In this document: positions 1 through 45,224 of the stretch, one piece after another
Layout: the number at the start of each line of letters is the position of its first letter
Numbering within the stretch: position 1 is the stretch's first letter
Origin: Thunnus maccoyii
Taxonomy: Eukaryota; Chordata; Actinopteri; Scombriformes; Scombridae
Direction of reading: 5' to 3'
DNA length: 64,000 bases
Assembly (NCBI RefSeq): GCF_910596095.1
Contig: NC_056546.1
Coordinates: 10,317,925 to 10,381,924, forward strand
Made by a program: the position numbers and the translations under genes
Notes under the pieces: generated by a model
Told to the model about the DNA's origin: nothing
Databases searched by the model: none
Seen by the model: the letters and a program-made list of their open reading frames with translations, nothing else

Positions 1-229
1 GTCTCATGCAGTTTCATATGTATTCTACTGTTGAGTTTTATGTATTTTAAAAGCCCATTTAGAGATGGCATTGCAAACTAGCTTAGGCTATAAATGCTGT
101 GGTATGTGGCATATGTTCATGCTGTATACTTGTTCCTATACAAATAAAGATTAAATAAAAGGAATATCAATACAGTGTTTTTATCCCAATTTTTAGTGGG
201 CAACTTAACAGAAATAATAAATTCCTCAC

Positions 230-1147
230 TGTGTTGTGTCCTCGGGCTCGTCTGCCAAAAGTGTACTCCAGGGCCAGAGTGGGCTTGGATGGTTCATCCC
301 TGGTGGAAAAAGAAAAAGTATTATTGTTAATTACTGGTGTTTTTAATTGTGAATTTGGTAAACTTAAACTTGAACTTTAATCTGTATACAGGAGATGTTA
401 AGAGCAGGTATGATTTCATTAGGAGGATAGATGTGATAGATTTGAGATGAGAGATGACACTGCACACATACACACCTGTCGAGACACCTGAGTAGAATGG
501 ACGTTTTACCCTGAAAAAAAGCATATGTGAGCTTACTAGCTATAACATATAAGTAATAACAGGACAAGAGTACAAGAGGGGCAATAAATGCACCGTCCGT
601 CGTCTGGCACGACGGTAAACATACCCCAGCCTTGCTTCCCATCAGAAACACGGTTCTCTCGCTGACCGTCTCTCCTCCGTCCTCCTCTCCGCCTCCGGTG
701 TCTCGATTCTGGACCTCCGTCGCAGCCAGCTCCCATAGCGTGTCTGAGCTGACAAATACAAGACAAAAGCGACACCTTGTTCGATTTTTTTTTATGTATT
801 GTGTTTATTGGGACCATGTACAATTTTAAACATAAATGTTAACATTTGATGTACTGCACCAGAGTTAACGTTAGCTTTAAAGCTAATTTTCGTCTACAGT
901 CTCTTACAAATAAAACATATAGCAGCACATATAAGAGCACAATAACAAACAGTACAAAGCAAAAAACAAACAGGACACATTATACAAAATACAAAGCTTC
1001 ACACGATAGCACATCATATACACCCACAATGTCAACTAGAAATTAATAATGTAACCTTGTCAAATTAAAGGCATGATTATTAGTTTTGTTTTGTTGATAT
1101 CGTTAGAAAAACAGAAGATGAGCCTATCCTCACCTTATTTTAGGCAT
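230..1147 (-). CDS. dync2li1: dync2li1, dynein-2 light intermediate chain 1 (5' part, runs off left edge)
   Basis: Subunit of cytoplasmic dynein-2, the retrograde intraflagellar transport motor of cilia. Coding exons on the minus strand are 1134-1147 (ATG at 1147-1145), 625-748, 476-510 and 230-299. All have GT-AG borders and compatible phases (2, 0, 2, 0), giving 81 residues that begin [14 protein letters not shown] Walker A P-loop, GSKAGGKT (residues 42-49), is split by the exon 2/3 junction and is followed by [11 protein letters not shown] and a [16 protein letters not shown] block. Order and spacing match my recollection of vertebrate DYNC2LI1. The conventional dynein-1 light intermediate chains have a different N-terminus and P-loop context. 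The rest of the gene lies left of position 230. Identification is by recognised motifs, not by a database search. Confidence 0.9.
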
Positions 1148-1209
1148 AGCATTTAACGTTTTTCTCTCGCTGTTGACAAGCTAGCTAAAGGAAGAAAATT
1201 GATATAAAC

Positions 1210-1223
1210 GTTGCCAGAGTAAC
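1210..1223. promoter_or_regulatory. RFX X-box in the dync2li1 promoter
   Basis: The 14-mer GTTGCCAGAGTAAC consists of the half-sites GTTGCC and AGTAAC separated by 2 bp. It fits the RFX X-box consensus (RYYNYY, short spacer, RRNRAC) in both orientations. It lies 63 bp upstream of the dync2li1 ATG. RFX factors drive ciliary genes, and the nematode orthologue xbx-1 is named for its X-box. Confidence 0.65.
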
Positions 1224-1252
1224 GGCGGTTTTTGATGACGTTGTTGCTGCTT

Positions 1253-1275
1253 CATTGCATTGTGGGGAATGTAGT
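1253..1275 (-). promoter_or_regulatory. ZNF143/THAP11-like (SBS) promoter motif
   Basis: Read on the minus strand this is ACTACATTCCCCACAATGCA followed by ATG. It is close to the ACTACAATTCCCAGAATGC-type ZNF143/THAP11 element common in vertebrate housekeeping promoters. It lies about 110 bp upstream of the dync2li1 ATG, beside the X-box and a TGACGT (CRE half-site) at 1236-1241. Assigned by motif resemblance only. Confidence 0.4.
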
Positions 1276-1289
1276 GCGCTCGTTGGAAC

Positions 1290-2215
1290 ACTTAAACTAC
1301 ATGGGTTTCAGTCACTTTTGATGCAAACTCTGTATTTTACTACAGTTATTCTGCTAGGTGTAGACTGCACTATATGGTCTACACCCAAGTATCAGGGAAC
1401 ACTAGACAATATGACAATTAAAAGGAAATTTCAGCATAGATGTTAGCCTGTGTGGGTTCTATCAGAGGAAAAGTCCATTTCCATGCTGTTACCTTGTATC
1501 TCTAGTTTGTTCCACTATCAAAACATTCTTAAAAAACGTTTTGTATTTATTTATTTTTAAATCACACCATTTTCTCCTTCAGTTAAGTCTCAGAACTTTA
1601 TCATTGATACATGTCACATATAAGGGCAAATGCAAAAATCCATCCATTAAAACATAATGATTGATTCTGGGACACCCTGATGTCAAATATAGCCATTCAT
1701 ATTGTGAGATCTTTACTGGGAGGTTGCTGTGGTCTTTGCCCAGAGCACTGTACATCATCATCATCATCATGTCAGATCAATTTATTATCTTCATTGGTTT
1801 GAACAAGACATTAACCCTCGGGCCACTATGGGAATGTTACTCATTAATTGGAACACAATGACACTTTTTTTTCAGTTGCAGCAATGTAACATTTTCCCCC
1901 TGGTTCAGAAAAAGTTTGCAGAAAAAGAAAAAGTTGGCAGAAAAACAAAACAAAACAAAATTAAAGGAAACACATTAAATTACATTTAATAAAACACTGT
2001 ACATGAAATTATGACATTCGGTTTAAAGCACAGATTTCATAAAGCAGAACAGCTGAGATCTTCAGTGAATCAAAAACAGGCATTTCTCCTTGTAGCCATG
2101 AACTTCGCTCAGGAGATCAACTTGAAATGTTGTTTTGGACAGATTAAATTGCAGATGGATGGAAATGGATGATAGTCTTTTTGTTGTTGTTGTTTTGATG
2201 AAATCAAATGGTCTA
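1290..2215. other. Intergenic, dync2li1 promoter side to lyrm7 3' end
   Basis: No recognisable gene. The stretch probably contains the lyrm7 3' UTR: minus-strand AATAAA candidates (plus-strand TTTATT) are near 1780 and 1548-1556. A short (ATC)n run is near 1754-1770. Small ORFs here carry no recognisable protein signature. Confidence 0.4.
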
Positions 2216-4496
<2,281 letters not shown>

Positions 4497-4660
4497 CTTG
4501 ACTTTTTGAGCTCACTTCCTGCATTGGAGAGAAGGAAATACCAAACGACCAATCAATGTAGACTTGGAAATGACGCGTTTTAGTAGCCAATGAGCGTGCA
4601 GTGCAGTTCTGTGGATGCTAAAAGCGGCGCAGACCGGACGGGCGGTTCATCTGCGTTAAC
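4497..4660. promoter_or_regulatory. Bidirectional lyrm7/hint1 promoter
   Basis: Only 164 bp separate the two divergent start codons. The segment has CCAAT boxes at 4549-4553 and 4587-4591, an inverted CCAAT (ATTGG) at 4523-4527, and an ETS/GABP-type site (CACTTCCTG, 4513-4521). No TATA box is evident. This composition is typical of divergent housekeeping promoters. Both 5' UTRs must lie within it. Confidence 0.75.
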
Positions 4661-6913
<2,253 letters not shown>

Positions 6914-7033
6914 CTGCTGTCTGCCAGCTTAGACCATCCTGCCATCAGTGTGTCACATGTGTTGTCTGACAACTAACAACAGTTTGTCATGTGAAATACT
7001 ATAAAAGTCATAACCTGGAAATTCATCACTGGT

Positions 7034-7039
7034 AATAAA
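7034..7039 (+). terminator. hint1 polyadenylation signal
   Basis: Canonical AATAAA 121 nt after the hint1 stop codon, followed by an AT-rich stretch and the T-rich run near 7066-7080. It is the only obvious signal close downstream. Confidence 0.75.
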
Positions 7040-7142
7040 ATAAATTTCACAACAACAAAGAGAGTCTTTTTTTATCTTTTATTTCAAACTTTTCTTGCCA
7101 GGCTGTTACTGAATGCATTTTTTTAAAATTAGGAAGGCAATT

Positions 7143-7737
7143 TTAAAGGAAAGGTTCACAATTTTTCAAGTGTGTTTTAAAACAACAGTCAGGTGTCCAT
7201 ATGAACACCTAAAGAGGTTTTCCTCGCTGTTATCATTCCTCCTGTTTCAATGTAAATGATGGAAGCCAAAATCCGGAGTGTGTCCGTGCAGTCATTTTGT
7301 CCAAAAATGTATTTAAAAGTTGATCTGAAGCTTATATGAGTTTTCAACAGTCTGAGCTAATCATATCAAGTAGATATCTGCCACATTTACAGTCTTTTTA
7401 GCATCAATTTCCCTCTTTGTGTTTCCCTGTTGAGCTGCGGTGGAAGTATAATAACAAAAAGAGGAACTTTGGCACTAAAAAGACTGTAACATTGAAAGAT
7501 ATCTACTTGATTTGTCTAATTTGGACAACTGGAGCTTCATTTTAGCTTCAGATAAGATCTTAACTACGTTTTTGCACAGAAGGAGGCTTGTGGATTTTGG
7601 CCCCCATCACTTCCTTCTTCTAATGGTCGGTATGAACAGGAGGAATGATTATGAGCAAGAAAAACCTATTTTAATGTTCAACTGGGCTCCTGACTTGTTT
7701 TAAGACAGACTTGAAAAATTGTGAACCCGTCTTTTAA
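7143..7737. mobile_element. Foldback (palindromic) non-autonomous element, copy A
   Basis: The left end reads AAAGGTTCACAATTTTTCAAG and the right end CTTGAAAAATTGTGAACCCG. The two halves are inverted copies along most of their length, e.g. TCATTCCTCCTGTT on the left and AACAGGAGGAATGATTA on the right. Both ends abut TTAA (7143-7146 and 7734-7737). There is no coding capacity. It is related to copy B at 50013-50627. Confidence 0.75.
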
Positions 7738-8542
7738 TGTGCTGTTTATTGTTTATACTACTGGGATTTCAGGCACTGCTGCTCTTTTTTCCTTGGCACC
7801 TTTTCTAAGACAGAACTAGGCTGCTGTTACTGTTGTGAGGAGAAATATAATCACTGCAGCTGAAGATGGGAATTCACGGGTCTGTTTACAGTATGTTGAC
7901 CACAGTATGAGACTTGCCAGAACTGCTGCTGGAGGTCGGAAATAGTTTTGTAATTGAGGTGCTTTGTCATCCATTGCCATCTTCTAGCCAAGACGTCACA
8001 TATACACACAACTTAAATAGATTGAGCTCCTTTGTATTAAGCTATTTAGCTGATGCTGTGATTTGAATATGCTCACAAGTGCGTACCTTATGATATGTTT
8101 AATACTTTCTGTATGCAGTCCACGGTTGTCATGTCTGTATAAAAAAAGATTCAAACACTTGAGCATGCAAATGTTGAACGGTCAAGGCAGTCTAGGGTAG
8201 CTGAGTAATTTGCATTTTCAGTTGAGACATGATTAATGGCCTAAAGAGTAGAGCAGCCTGCTTTTATTCAGTAAGAATGATAGAAATGCAGCTCTGAATA
8301 TAGAATGAGCCCATGCTGATCCTTTCCTTTTCTTTGACTAAAATGACCCTGTCAAGAGTTGTTATTGAATCCAGTTTTAAAATCAAGAAATATTGATTCC
8401 TTGTCTGGTAGTAGTGGTGACATCATCTGCACAACATTTTCTTTTCAGAACCAGGATCCCTTGGAAATTAAAATCTGAAGTCAATCTGTTTCATGTCAAT
8501 CTGGAGTCAAAGATAAATAGAGAAACAAGTGAATGGCTCTGT
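7738..8542. other. Intergenic between convergent hint1 and cep170
   Basis: AT-rich unique-looking DNA without a recognisable exon. The two genes converge here. Confidence 0.4.
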
Positions 8543-11181
8543 TTTATTAACAGTAAGAAACAATGCAGATAGTTGAACAAATATAAAATACATTAAACAT
8601 CCACAAAATATTGAACAAAAATAAATAAAATGGTGTTTTTTTTTCTTTACAAAAAATGACAAGGAAAAAATGACACTGATCAGATGACACATGTAGAATT
8701 TAAAAAATAAACATGTACCTAGCATTCACAGTCGCCTAATTTCATTTTTTTTTCTTCGAAAAAATGGGTGGAAAACAAAAAAGAAAAAAAAGAAACAAGT
8801 AACACAATTAGAGGCTTTGTTTGTACAGACAGAATAGTTCCAGAGAGGCAAGGCAGTCACTTGTGATATCAGGCAAAGTGATATCATTCTTTGTCAAACC
8901 ATGTGACGTCTGATGCAGCCTTTCACTGCTTCTTCACTACTTCTGTATGAAAAAAACACCACAATCTGATGTGCAAAATAAGAGATTTTTTTTAGACAAC
9001 TACATCATCTTTTTTCTTCTTTTAATCAATGCCCTTCTATAGTCAAAATGGGCACTTGGAGGCATTGCGAAACATTGTACAGTACAGTATAGAGAGAAGG
9101 AAATGAACATGTATTCTGGTACCTAAATTCACTATTGCAAGAGTATCTAAGTACTAATACACTGCTTTTAAGTCATCTTACTCTAGAACACAGACTATAA
9201 GCTGAAGAGAGATTCAGAAAATGGTTAGTCCCCATAAAGTAACTAGAAAAGCAGCAAAGTCAAAGAGAAAGGGGTTAATTATACGGTCTGTCTGCAGTAT
9301 TGGTACACTGGAACTTCCCCCCTTGGTGGAAATAGAATTATGCACCTATATACATTGATATGAAGCCGTATTACAAGCAAAATTCAAAGTGGCTGGGGAG
9401 CCTTATATTCAAAGATGTGATCGTTTCTACTCACCGACGTTCCTCAAAGATACATTTTGAACCATAAAAGGCCTCCTTGTAAGTTTCCCCACTTTTCCCC
9501 CCCCCCCACAAGACATTTATTTGAGCCAATTCCAGCAGCTTTTTCATGCTTAGTTTTTGTGTGTACTTGAGCTCAAACTGGTTAATGGCAGATAAAGAAA
9601 AAATGAACTTCATTGTGAGGTGAGTCAAAGCATTAAAAAAGAAAAGGAGTACAGTATCTACAGTATCTAAATATTATAAAATATTTAGTTGAAACAGTTT
9701 CTGTTTATCTTTGCTGGTTGAAAAACAAGTCACATCACCCGTGACTATAAAAGTAGAAAAAAGCCAATTTGAAATCATAGGACACTTGAGTTGATGTACT
9801 GTAGCCAGAAGCTAAGGGCACTGACTGTCACAGGTCATGTCACATGGGCCAAATAAAGATATGGCAGCAATGATCAGATGTTTCATTACAACAAATAAGC
9901 TTTCTGAATCTTTGATTTGTTGCCAAAAAAAATGGTCTTGACATTCAGAGGAATAGGTGAACTGCAGAGGATGGTGAGTTCCATCAAAAACAGAAGCAGC
10001 TTTTGCACGATAGATGAATTTCAGGATGGCTCGAAAATGACATTATCAATAAACTCGTTAACTTTGGTAAGTGATTATTTTGACTGAAAATGATCATTGG
10101 TTTCCCAAAGGCTGTGTCTATTTTGTAAAACTACCGTTTAGTATTAGTAAGATCAACACAGATGCCAACTTGCAGGAAGACAGCTCTCAGCTCTGTCCTG
10201 TACATGCTACTGGAGTGACAAACATCCAACTACTGGGAGAGAAGAGGAAGGGAGGGAAGGAAACAAGGAAACAAGAGGTGAAGGACAGATAGGTGTGCAC
10301 AGAGATGGGGGAGGCACTACAAATCCAGTTCAACAGAGTCACTTTGAGAGATGGTTCAATGGACGGACAGTTCAAGTTATGAAATATATAAAACTGCAAT
10401 TCTCCTTGCTTGATTTGTGAAATAATTGTAACTGTTTAGGCATAAAGCATGTCTGTTTGTTAGGTTGATTATTTAAGGCTGCTGAAATATTCTTTGCACT
10501 GAACAAGAGCTAATAAATTATTGCAGTGTTGTATTTCATCATAGTGTAAATAGAACATCTTTTGCGAGTGTTATTTTACAATGCATTCTGTATGTCTGAA
10601 AGTACTGTAAAAGTTATCTTGTATAATATTTGAGGGCATGAGGGGGATGGGGGTTACACTGCTACTACGGAGGATGTGTTTTAAGGCATGTCTTTAGTGT
10701 AGGAAGGGTCCAGACACATGGAGAAGGCAAGAGGAGAAGACTGGAGGAGACTGTACAACCACAGAGATGTGTCCATTGAGAGAGAGCCAGGTAGCCTTCA
10801 GTCCACCAGGAAGTCAGATTGGCCAGTAGGCATGAACAGTTTACATTTGAAATGCTAATATTACTCGATCTAAATCATTCATGAGTCAATTTCCATTCAA
10901 GGGGTATATCCATGATGCATCAGTTGGGGTTTAGCCAGTGGAGTCTGAAGGTCAGCTGAAGCACTTCATTTCCGGCGAGGTCTGGTAACACTTTTGCTAA
11001 ATTATGTTTATCATATAACCATAATGTGGTATAGTCTGGAGAATGGCAACTGTTCTGTCAGAAAAAAAAAATGTTTAAATGTTCCTCCACCTTCCTTATT
11101 GTTGTGAACTCTGATCACCAGCCACCTGCACTCCAATTCAGACTCATGTTTATTCACATAACCTTCAAGGAAACTTTCTGT
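8543..11181 (-). other. cep170: Probable cep170 3' UTR
   Basis: After the stop codon at 11184-11182 the minus strand runs about 2.6 kb without splice-compatible coding sequence. It then meets an AATAAA signal (plus-strand TTTATT, 8543-8548). The end point is inferred; earlier signals could also be used. Short ORFs (e.g. 10071-10292) are unsupported. Confidence 0.45.
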
Positions 11182-39735
<28,554 letters not shown>

Positions 39736-42616
39736 CTAAGCTATAATTCATTAAACAAATTTGTGGATCAGACAGCTTGAAATATTTACATGGAATGACA
39801 GTTCAAATGTTATAACTGTATGTAACTGTAATCTCATACTATGAAATATGTATCCATGAGTTGTTCTAAACATTGGACAATGAAAAAATGTTTTAGTGAG
39901 TTCTTTTACACACCTCTGGTCCAGGTAGCTCACTGCTGATAGACGCTGACAGCACAACACAGCTAGGCCATCCTACGAGGAGAAAAGGAAGATGTCGTTT
40001 TTCATTCATTCTAACAGAGGCAAGCAAACACATAACATTTTTTTCTTTGCATCATGATATAATTACCCGAGATGTAGGAAACAAGATATGAAGCAGTGAA
40101 GGAGGACAACTGAGTCATAGATAAAGTGTAAACATTTACACTGTATCAGATCATTATTATTTTACTCAGTTACAGGGAATAAAACCACTCCCTCTTTCTT
40201 CATTTTGTTTTGCTGGTAGGGGGAGTGAGATCGAGTGGGCGGTCTTGCAATGCGATGCCTCACTGTCTACGCCTGGAAATGAACACTGAAGCCAGCCAGT
40301 GCGATACATCCTCTCTTTCTCTCTGCCTGCCCTGATCATTGCCAGATGTTAGAGGAGGAAGTGATGTAGGAATGTTGGCTGGCCTCCTCAGCAGGACATT
40401 TATTTTCCCTCCTGCCTCCCTCCTCCCCTCGTTCTCCTTCAGATGAGCTGGAAAGGAGGTCAAACCCAGCCACTCGGACTTTCTGACTGAAAGAAAAACA
40501 TTAAGCAGAACTAACTACAAGTTATCTGTATGTGCTGATTCTGACTGATTCACTGTTAGACGTTTGGCTTGATAGCTTGTTGAGGGACTGGTGGGATTGG
40601 TGCTGTCTGACTGCACAGTTAGTTGTAATATTTAGCAGCTCAGAGCACATTTTCATAATTTAATTTCTCACAGTGTCACAAGATGACAGCAAAACACAGA
40701 GTGGAACCTCTCAGAGTGGAGTGGAGAATCTGTTGTCTCTTCTATGAAATCCAATTTATAAGACTGCTGGAATTGGTTACACCTTAATGTTTAAGTGTAT
40801 ACCAAGGTTTGCACAGCTTTAATACTTTTCATAATTATTTATTTCAAAATTAGACATGGCTTTCAAAGGGAATTTTTTCAAGCAGCACTAAAATAACAGG
40901 AGCTCTCGGTCGTGTGTAGAAAGTGCCAAGAAAAGCCCATCAGTGAGGGAATTAAAGATTATTGAGCTAAGCTCTTGCTCACTTGACCTTATAAGTACTA
41001 AGTATACCAACTCAGTAATCCCTTGGGTAAAATTTTAATCAACTGCACACCTCTGACAGCTTCTTGCACGACGCTGGTGGAAACATGACTGTACCAAAGC
41101 AACAACTGTGCCTGATGTAAAACAGATCAGCCTTTCATCCCAGTGACATCTCAGAATATCTAACGATTTTATATGATGTGTGAAACATTAACTGAGGACA
41201 TTTTAGACAGTTTTAAAACACTGTAATATAAGTAATCTACTGCACCATGCTATCATGGTGTTGTTAGTGAAGAAGTAAGTGGACTATGAGAGAATGGAGG
41301 AACTGTGACAAACATCAATGGCAAGATTGACTAGATTAAAAACTTAAGTTCATTCTCATAGGAAATTATTCATAGAACAACAAAAATAAACCTTAATTAT
41401 ACTAACTCACCAAAATAACTCATCCTAACATTGGACCACAGATAAGAGAACAATGCAAGGTTTCCAATCAAACCATCACTGGTCAGATTCCCACCCAGGA
41501 TGTCATACATGCTTATATGATGAGCTTTCCTGGCTTGGTCGACGGTAATAAGAACAGTTTTTACCAACCACTGCAGTCACATTACATGTTGGAAATCTGG
41601 ATGCTACACTGGAACGACACGTTGCATACATTATCAGAGAAACTCTACAAAGAACAACAGCATTGCCGTTACACTATAATTACGTGTGGTCTCCCCTCCC
41701 CATTGTAACCAAAGCACCAGAGAGCTTGCTGTCTCAATAACCACTGCACACTCACTGTAGAATACAAGGTTAATGAGAACGTGGTTGAGGAGCCTGGATA
41801 CGGTGCATACCAGCCTGTGTGGTGCCATAAAAAAAACCCTCTCACTATCACACATGAAAGACATGGCACAACTGGAGGAATGCAGCGGTAGGTCTGCTGA
41901 AGGAGGCACAGCTGAGGAGGAAATACTGTCTGTCTTACACGTGCTCATTACAGTCCTGATGTTAAAGAGTCCATTCAACCAGATTCCAAAAATATATTTT
42001 CTTACTTAAAAATGCCCTCCAGACATGTTTTAAGATGTTTAAATATAAAATACTCTGCTTTGAATGATAATTTGTGTCTAATATGGTTTTTCCTTAACAT
42101 TACATCCTCTCCTTCTCCCTCTGAATCTATGAATATATAAATGTAACTTCAAAAGTTTAACTTGTCACAAGATATCTCCTACTTCATTGTTTATTCTCAG
42201 TGTGCACTGGAGGCTTTATGTTTCCACATCACACTCATGTAAGTTGAATACTGGACCATGATTGGCCACAAACTAGTTGTGATGTCACAAATCATGCTTG
42301 TAGGTACACGTCTTAAATTCATACTTTCAGGGAGCAGAAAAACTTTGCACATACATCATTCTGCACAGTGAAGCTCAAACATCCAAGTGGGGGAACAATA
42401 CACAAAACACATTTTTGAGTGGTTGGGACTTTAACTTTAGTGTCTAGCCATGCAGATAGTTTGAGCCAGATCTTGAAATATCCATCTGTTGGATTTCTGC
42501 CTCCATCCCAATACAATGGAGGTGAATAAAACTCTGTTTGTGGTGCTTACAGTATTAAAAAAGTATGTTTAGAAAATTCATTAGCAAATTTGACCAAAAA
42601 ATATCAGTGTCCATTT

Positions 42617-42912
42617 AACTAAGTTATCAATTGATCAACAGAAAATGAAACTATTTTGACAATGGACTAATAGCTTCAGCACATATTCTCTGGTTCCAGC
42701 TTCTCAAACATGAGGATTTGCTTATTTTCTTTATTGCATATGCAAATTATCAAATTAAATATCTTTGTTTTTTGGACTGTTGGTCAGAAACAACAGGCAA
42801 TTTACGACATCAAGAGTATTTTTCAGTTTGTTGTCTGACATTTTAAAGAAAAACAATTAAATGAGAAAATAATCTTCAGATTATCGATAATGAAAATAAT
42901 TGTTAGCTGCAG
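42617..42912 (-). mobile_element. Teleost non-autonomous DNA repeat (hAT-like), inverted degraded copy
   Basis: Ends in ATAATTGTTAGCTGCAG, the reverse of the CTGCAACTAACAATTATT start seen in the other copies. Interior words (TTCTCTGGTTCCAGCTTCTC, TTTGGACTGTTGGTCAGA) match in inverse. The class label is from memory of fish repeats. Confidence 0.6.
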
Positions 42913-43291
42913 TAAAAACTGCTCAAGGAAATCTGTGATTTTCTTTTTGTTTTGTCAATTTGGGTGAACCATGAGTCATTCCAACCATTTTGCTCACTCA
43001 CTGTGTTCATCAAACATTCTCTGCCACTTCTTACAACTTACAATAACAGACCTACAGGGAGAACCACTAAATGTTGTAATCTGAATGCAAAGCAGGAGGA
43101 AATACAAAAATGTTTGCTTCTAAATATTGGCAATATCAAATGTCAATGTTTAGATACTGTTAACAGTCATGCTTCTGTCTCATCTCCATTCCCCTCTTTC
43201 AGCAACATTCTTGCTGCGGATAATAAGGAGAAATAGTGACCTCATGGTTTTGGCAGGAATTCCCCAACCCCCAGACCTACACTTATACTAT

Positions 43292-43293
<2 letters not shown>

Positions 43294-43340
<47 letters not shown>
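43294..43340. repeat. (AC)n microsatellite
   Basis: About 23 AC units in cep170 intron 1. Confidence 0.96.
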
Positions 43341-43346
<6 letters not shown>

Positions 43347-45183
43347 GACTGAGGAGTGAAAGGGCAGAATTATTCCAAGATGACTGTGAATTCTTTGTAT
43401 GGAGGAGATGGCAGCGGAAAGAGACATTAAGCATGCACAGCACTTCCTGTGGTGGACAAAGCTCACTCATCATTGAATCCACAGCAAGTGTGTAGCTTAT
43501 GTTGATTCGCTGACTGTCTGACATGAATGAAAAACCATGTGCCATCTACAGTGAGGCCGCTAACTCACAACTAAAAGGAAGGGGAATCACATTGTCACGA
43601 GGAAAATTATGTAAAACATTAACAAAGGGGCAGATCTGATGCACATAGGTATGAGTGTGGCTATTATTTTTCATTATATAATAAGATGTTTAGAATTTAA
43701 AAATAATCAGGGTGATTATAAAGCAGTGGTGGATAATCAGATTTATCGTCTGTGACTAATCGCTCCTACAGCTATGTTTCTGTTCTGCAGCAAAATGTTA
43801 TATAAATGGTCTTGTGTCTTTTCAACAGTTCAAATCTCCTCCCTCCACTTTGAACCAACCAATCACAGACACTGGTTGAAGGGGCACAGGAAGTGATGTC
43901 CGGCAAGCAGGAGTTTATTTACTGTCATCACCTAATATGCTTCCTCGCTGCAACACATGGCCGCTGCTCTCCACGTAGCATCTGGCGGGAATGTGTATCC
44001 CTGGATGATGCAACAGCTGGGTAACCATCAGCACTACTCATCTGCTTTTTCTCTCTAACCTCCCAGACCGTCACCATCGCCACCGCGACCCTTGACTCAC
44101 ACCACATCACGAATTCTGACAGCTGCTGTGTGTAGCCTCCACGCACAGATTCACACAAACAGACACATGCTAAGCGAACCAAAGTGAGACAGGCAGCGGA
44201 GAGGAGAGAGAGAGAGAACTAGGGAGACGGAGACAGACAGGCACAGAGAGACAACTCATACTCTCGTCACACTCATTTCCACATGGTCTTATGATGAGGG
44301 CCAAACTTATCCCTTGTAAGGGTGTGGTTGTCTGCCTACATTGTAAAAATGAAGCTTCATCTCACAATAAAACTAACCAGGAGTTACAGTGGATGTTAAG
44401 TTCTGCAAAACTCATTAAGTACCATGTTTGGCTAAGGGACTCCCTACATGCAACACATATGGGAAGTAGTAATGACAAAAGAACGACATTGTTATATATC
44501 ATATTTTGCTCCTCACAGACTGATATAGCTCAATAGGCAATAAAGCTTTTAGGCTTTCCTGTTCAGAACATCTACTCCTATTTGGTCTTTCCCTGGAGAA
44601 ATCCTCCAACAGACAGGAGGTGATACATGTTTTGTTTACAGCAGAAGCAAAGGCTGATTGTTTGGATATAAATAGTGCAGAGCAGTTACAGTAACTTGAG
44701 CACAGCAGTGATAGACCCCTTGGCTGAATTGACAAAGAAAGAGCAGTAACTGTTATGATTTAAACTCTATGAACAAGAAAATCTGAGGAGAATATAACAT
44801 GATACTGGGTACTCTTCCTGATTGCTGTGATTTCTTGGAAGTGCAGTGCAAAAGCATAACAGCAAAGATGGCTTTAGAGCCTCAACAAGGGAAAAGGAGA
44901 GCAAAGAGGTTATGAGTGGCTAGACAGCACCTTCAAGGTATAAGTAAAGCCAATAAAAGGAAAGTACATTGAAGGACAAGAAAAAGCGGCAACCTATTCC
45001 CTTGAAAATGCATGGTCAGTTAGGACTTTCAGATCAAAGTCAATAAGTAATAGACAAAGGAGACTGAATCGGCCCTGCAAGCTTAGAGATGCTCTGGGAG
45101 CAGGAGAGCCTCCAGACCCTGAGGGGTATAAGAACAAACCAGACAAGACAAGACAGCCAAGCAACCTCTGCACAGACGGACAA

Positions 45184-45191
<8 letters not shown>

Positions 45192-45221
<30 letters not shown>
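45192..45221. repeat. (CAGA)n tetranucleotide tract
   Basis: About seven CAGA units preceded by imperfect ACAAACAG copies. A simple tandem repeat, not a CRISPR array (no spacers). Confidence 0.95.

Positions 45222-45224
<3 letters not shown>

Noticed and set aside
40260-40463. Purine-rich minus ORF in cep170 intron 1
   Set aside because: No acceptor/donor pair with usable phase; simple purine-rich composition.
41634-42009. Overlapping ORFs on both strands in cep170 intron 1
   Set aside because: Low-complexity, no recognisable domain, no matching splice sites.
45184-45221. Regularly spaced repeat that might suggest a CRISPR-like array
   Set aside because: Pure (CAGA)n tandem repeat with no spacers, in a vertebrate intron.
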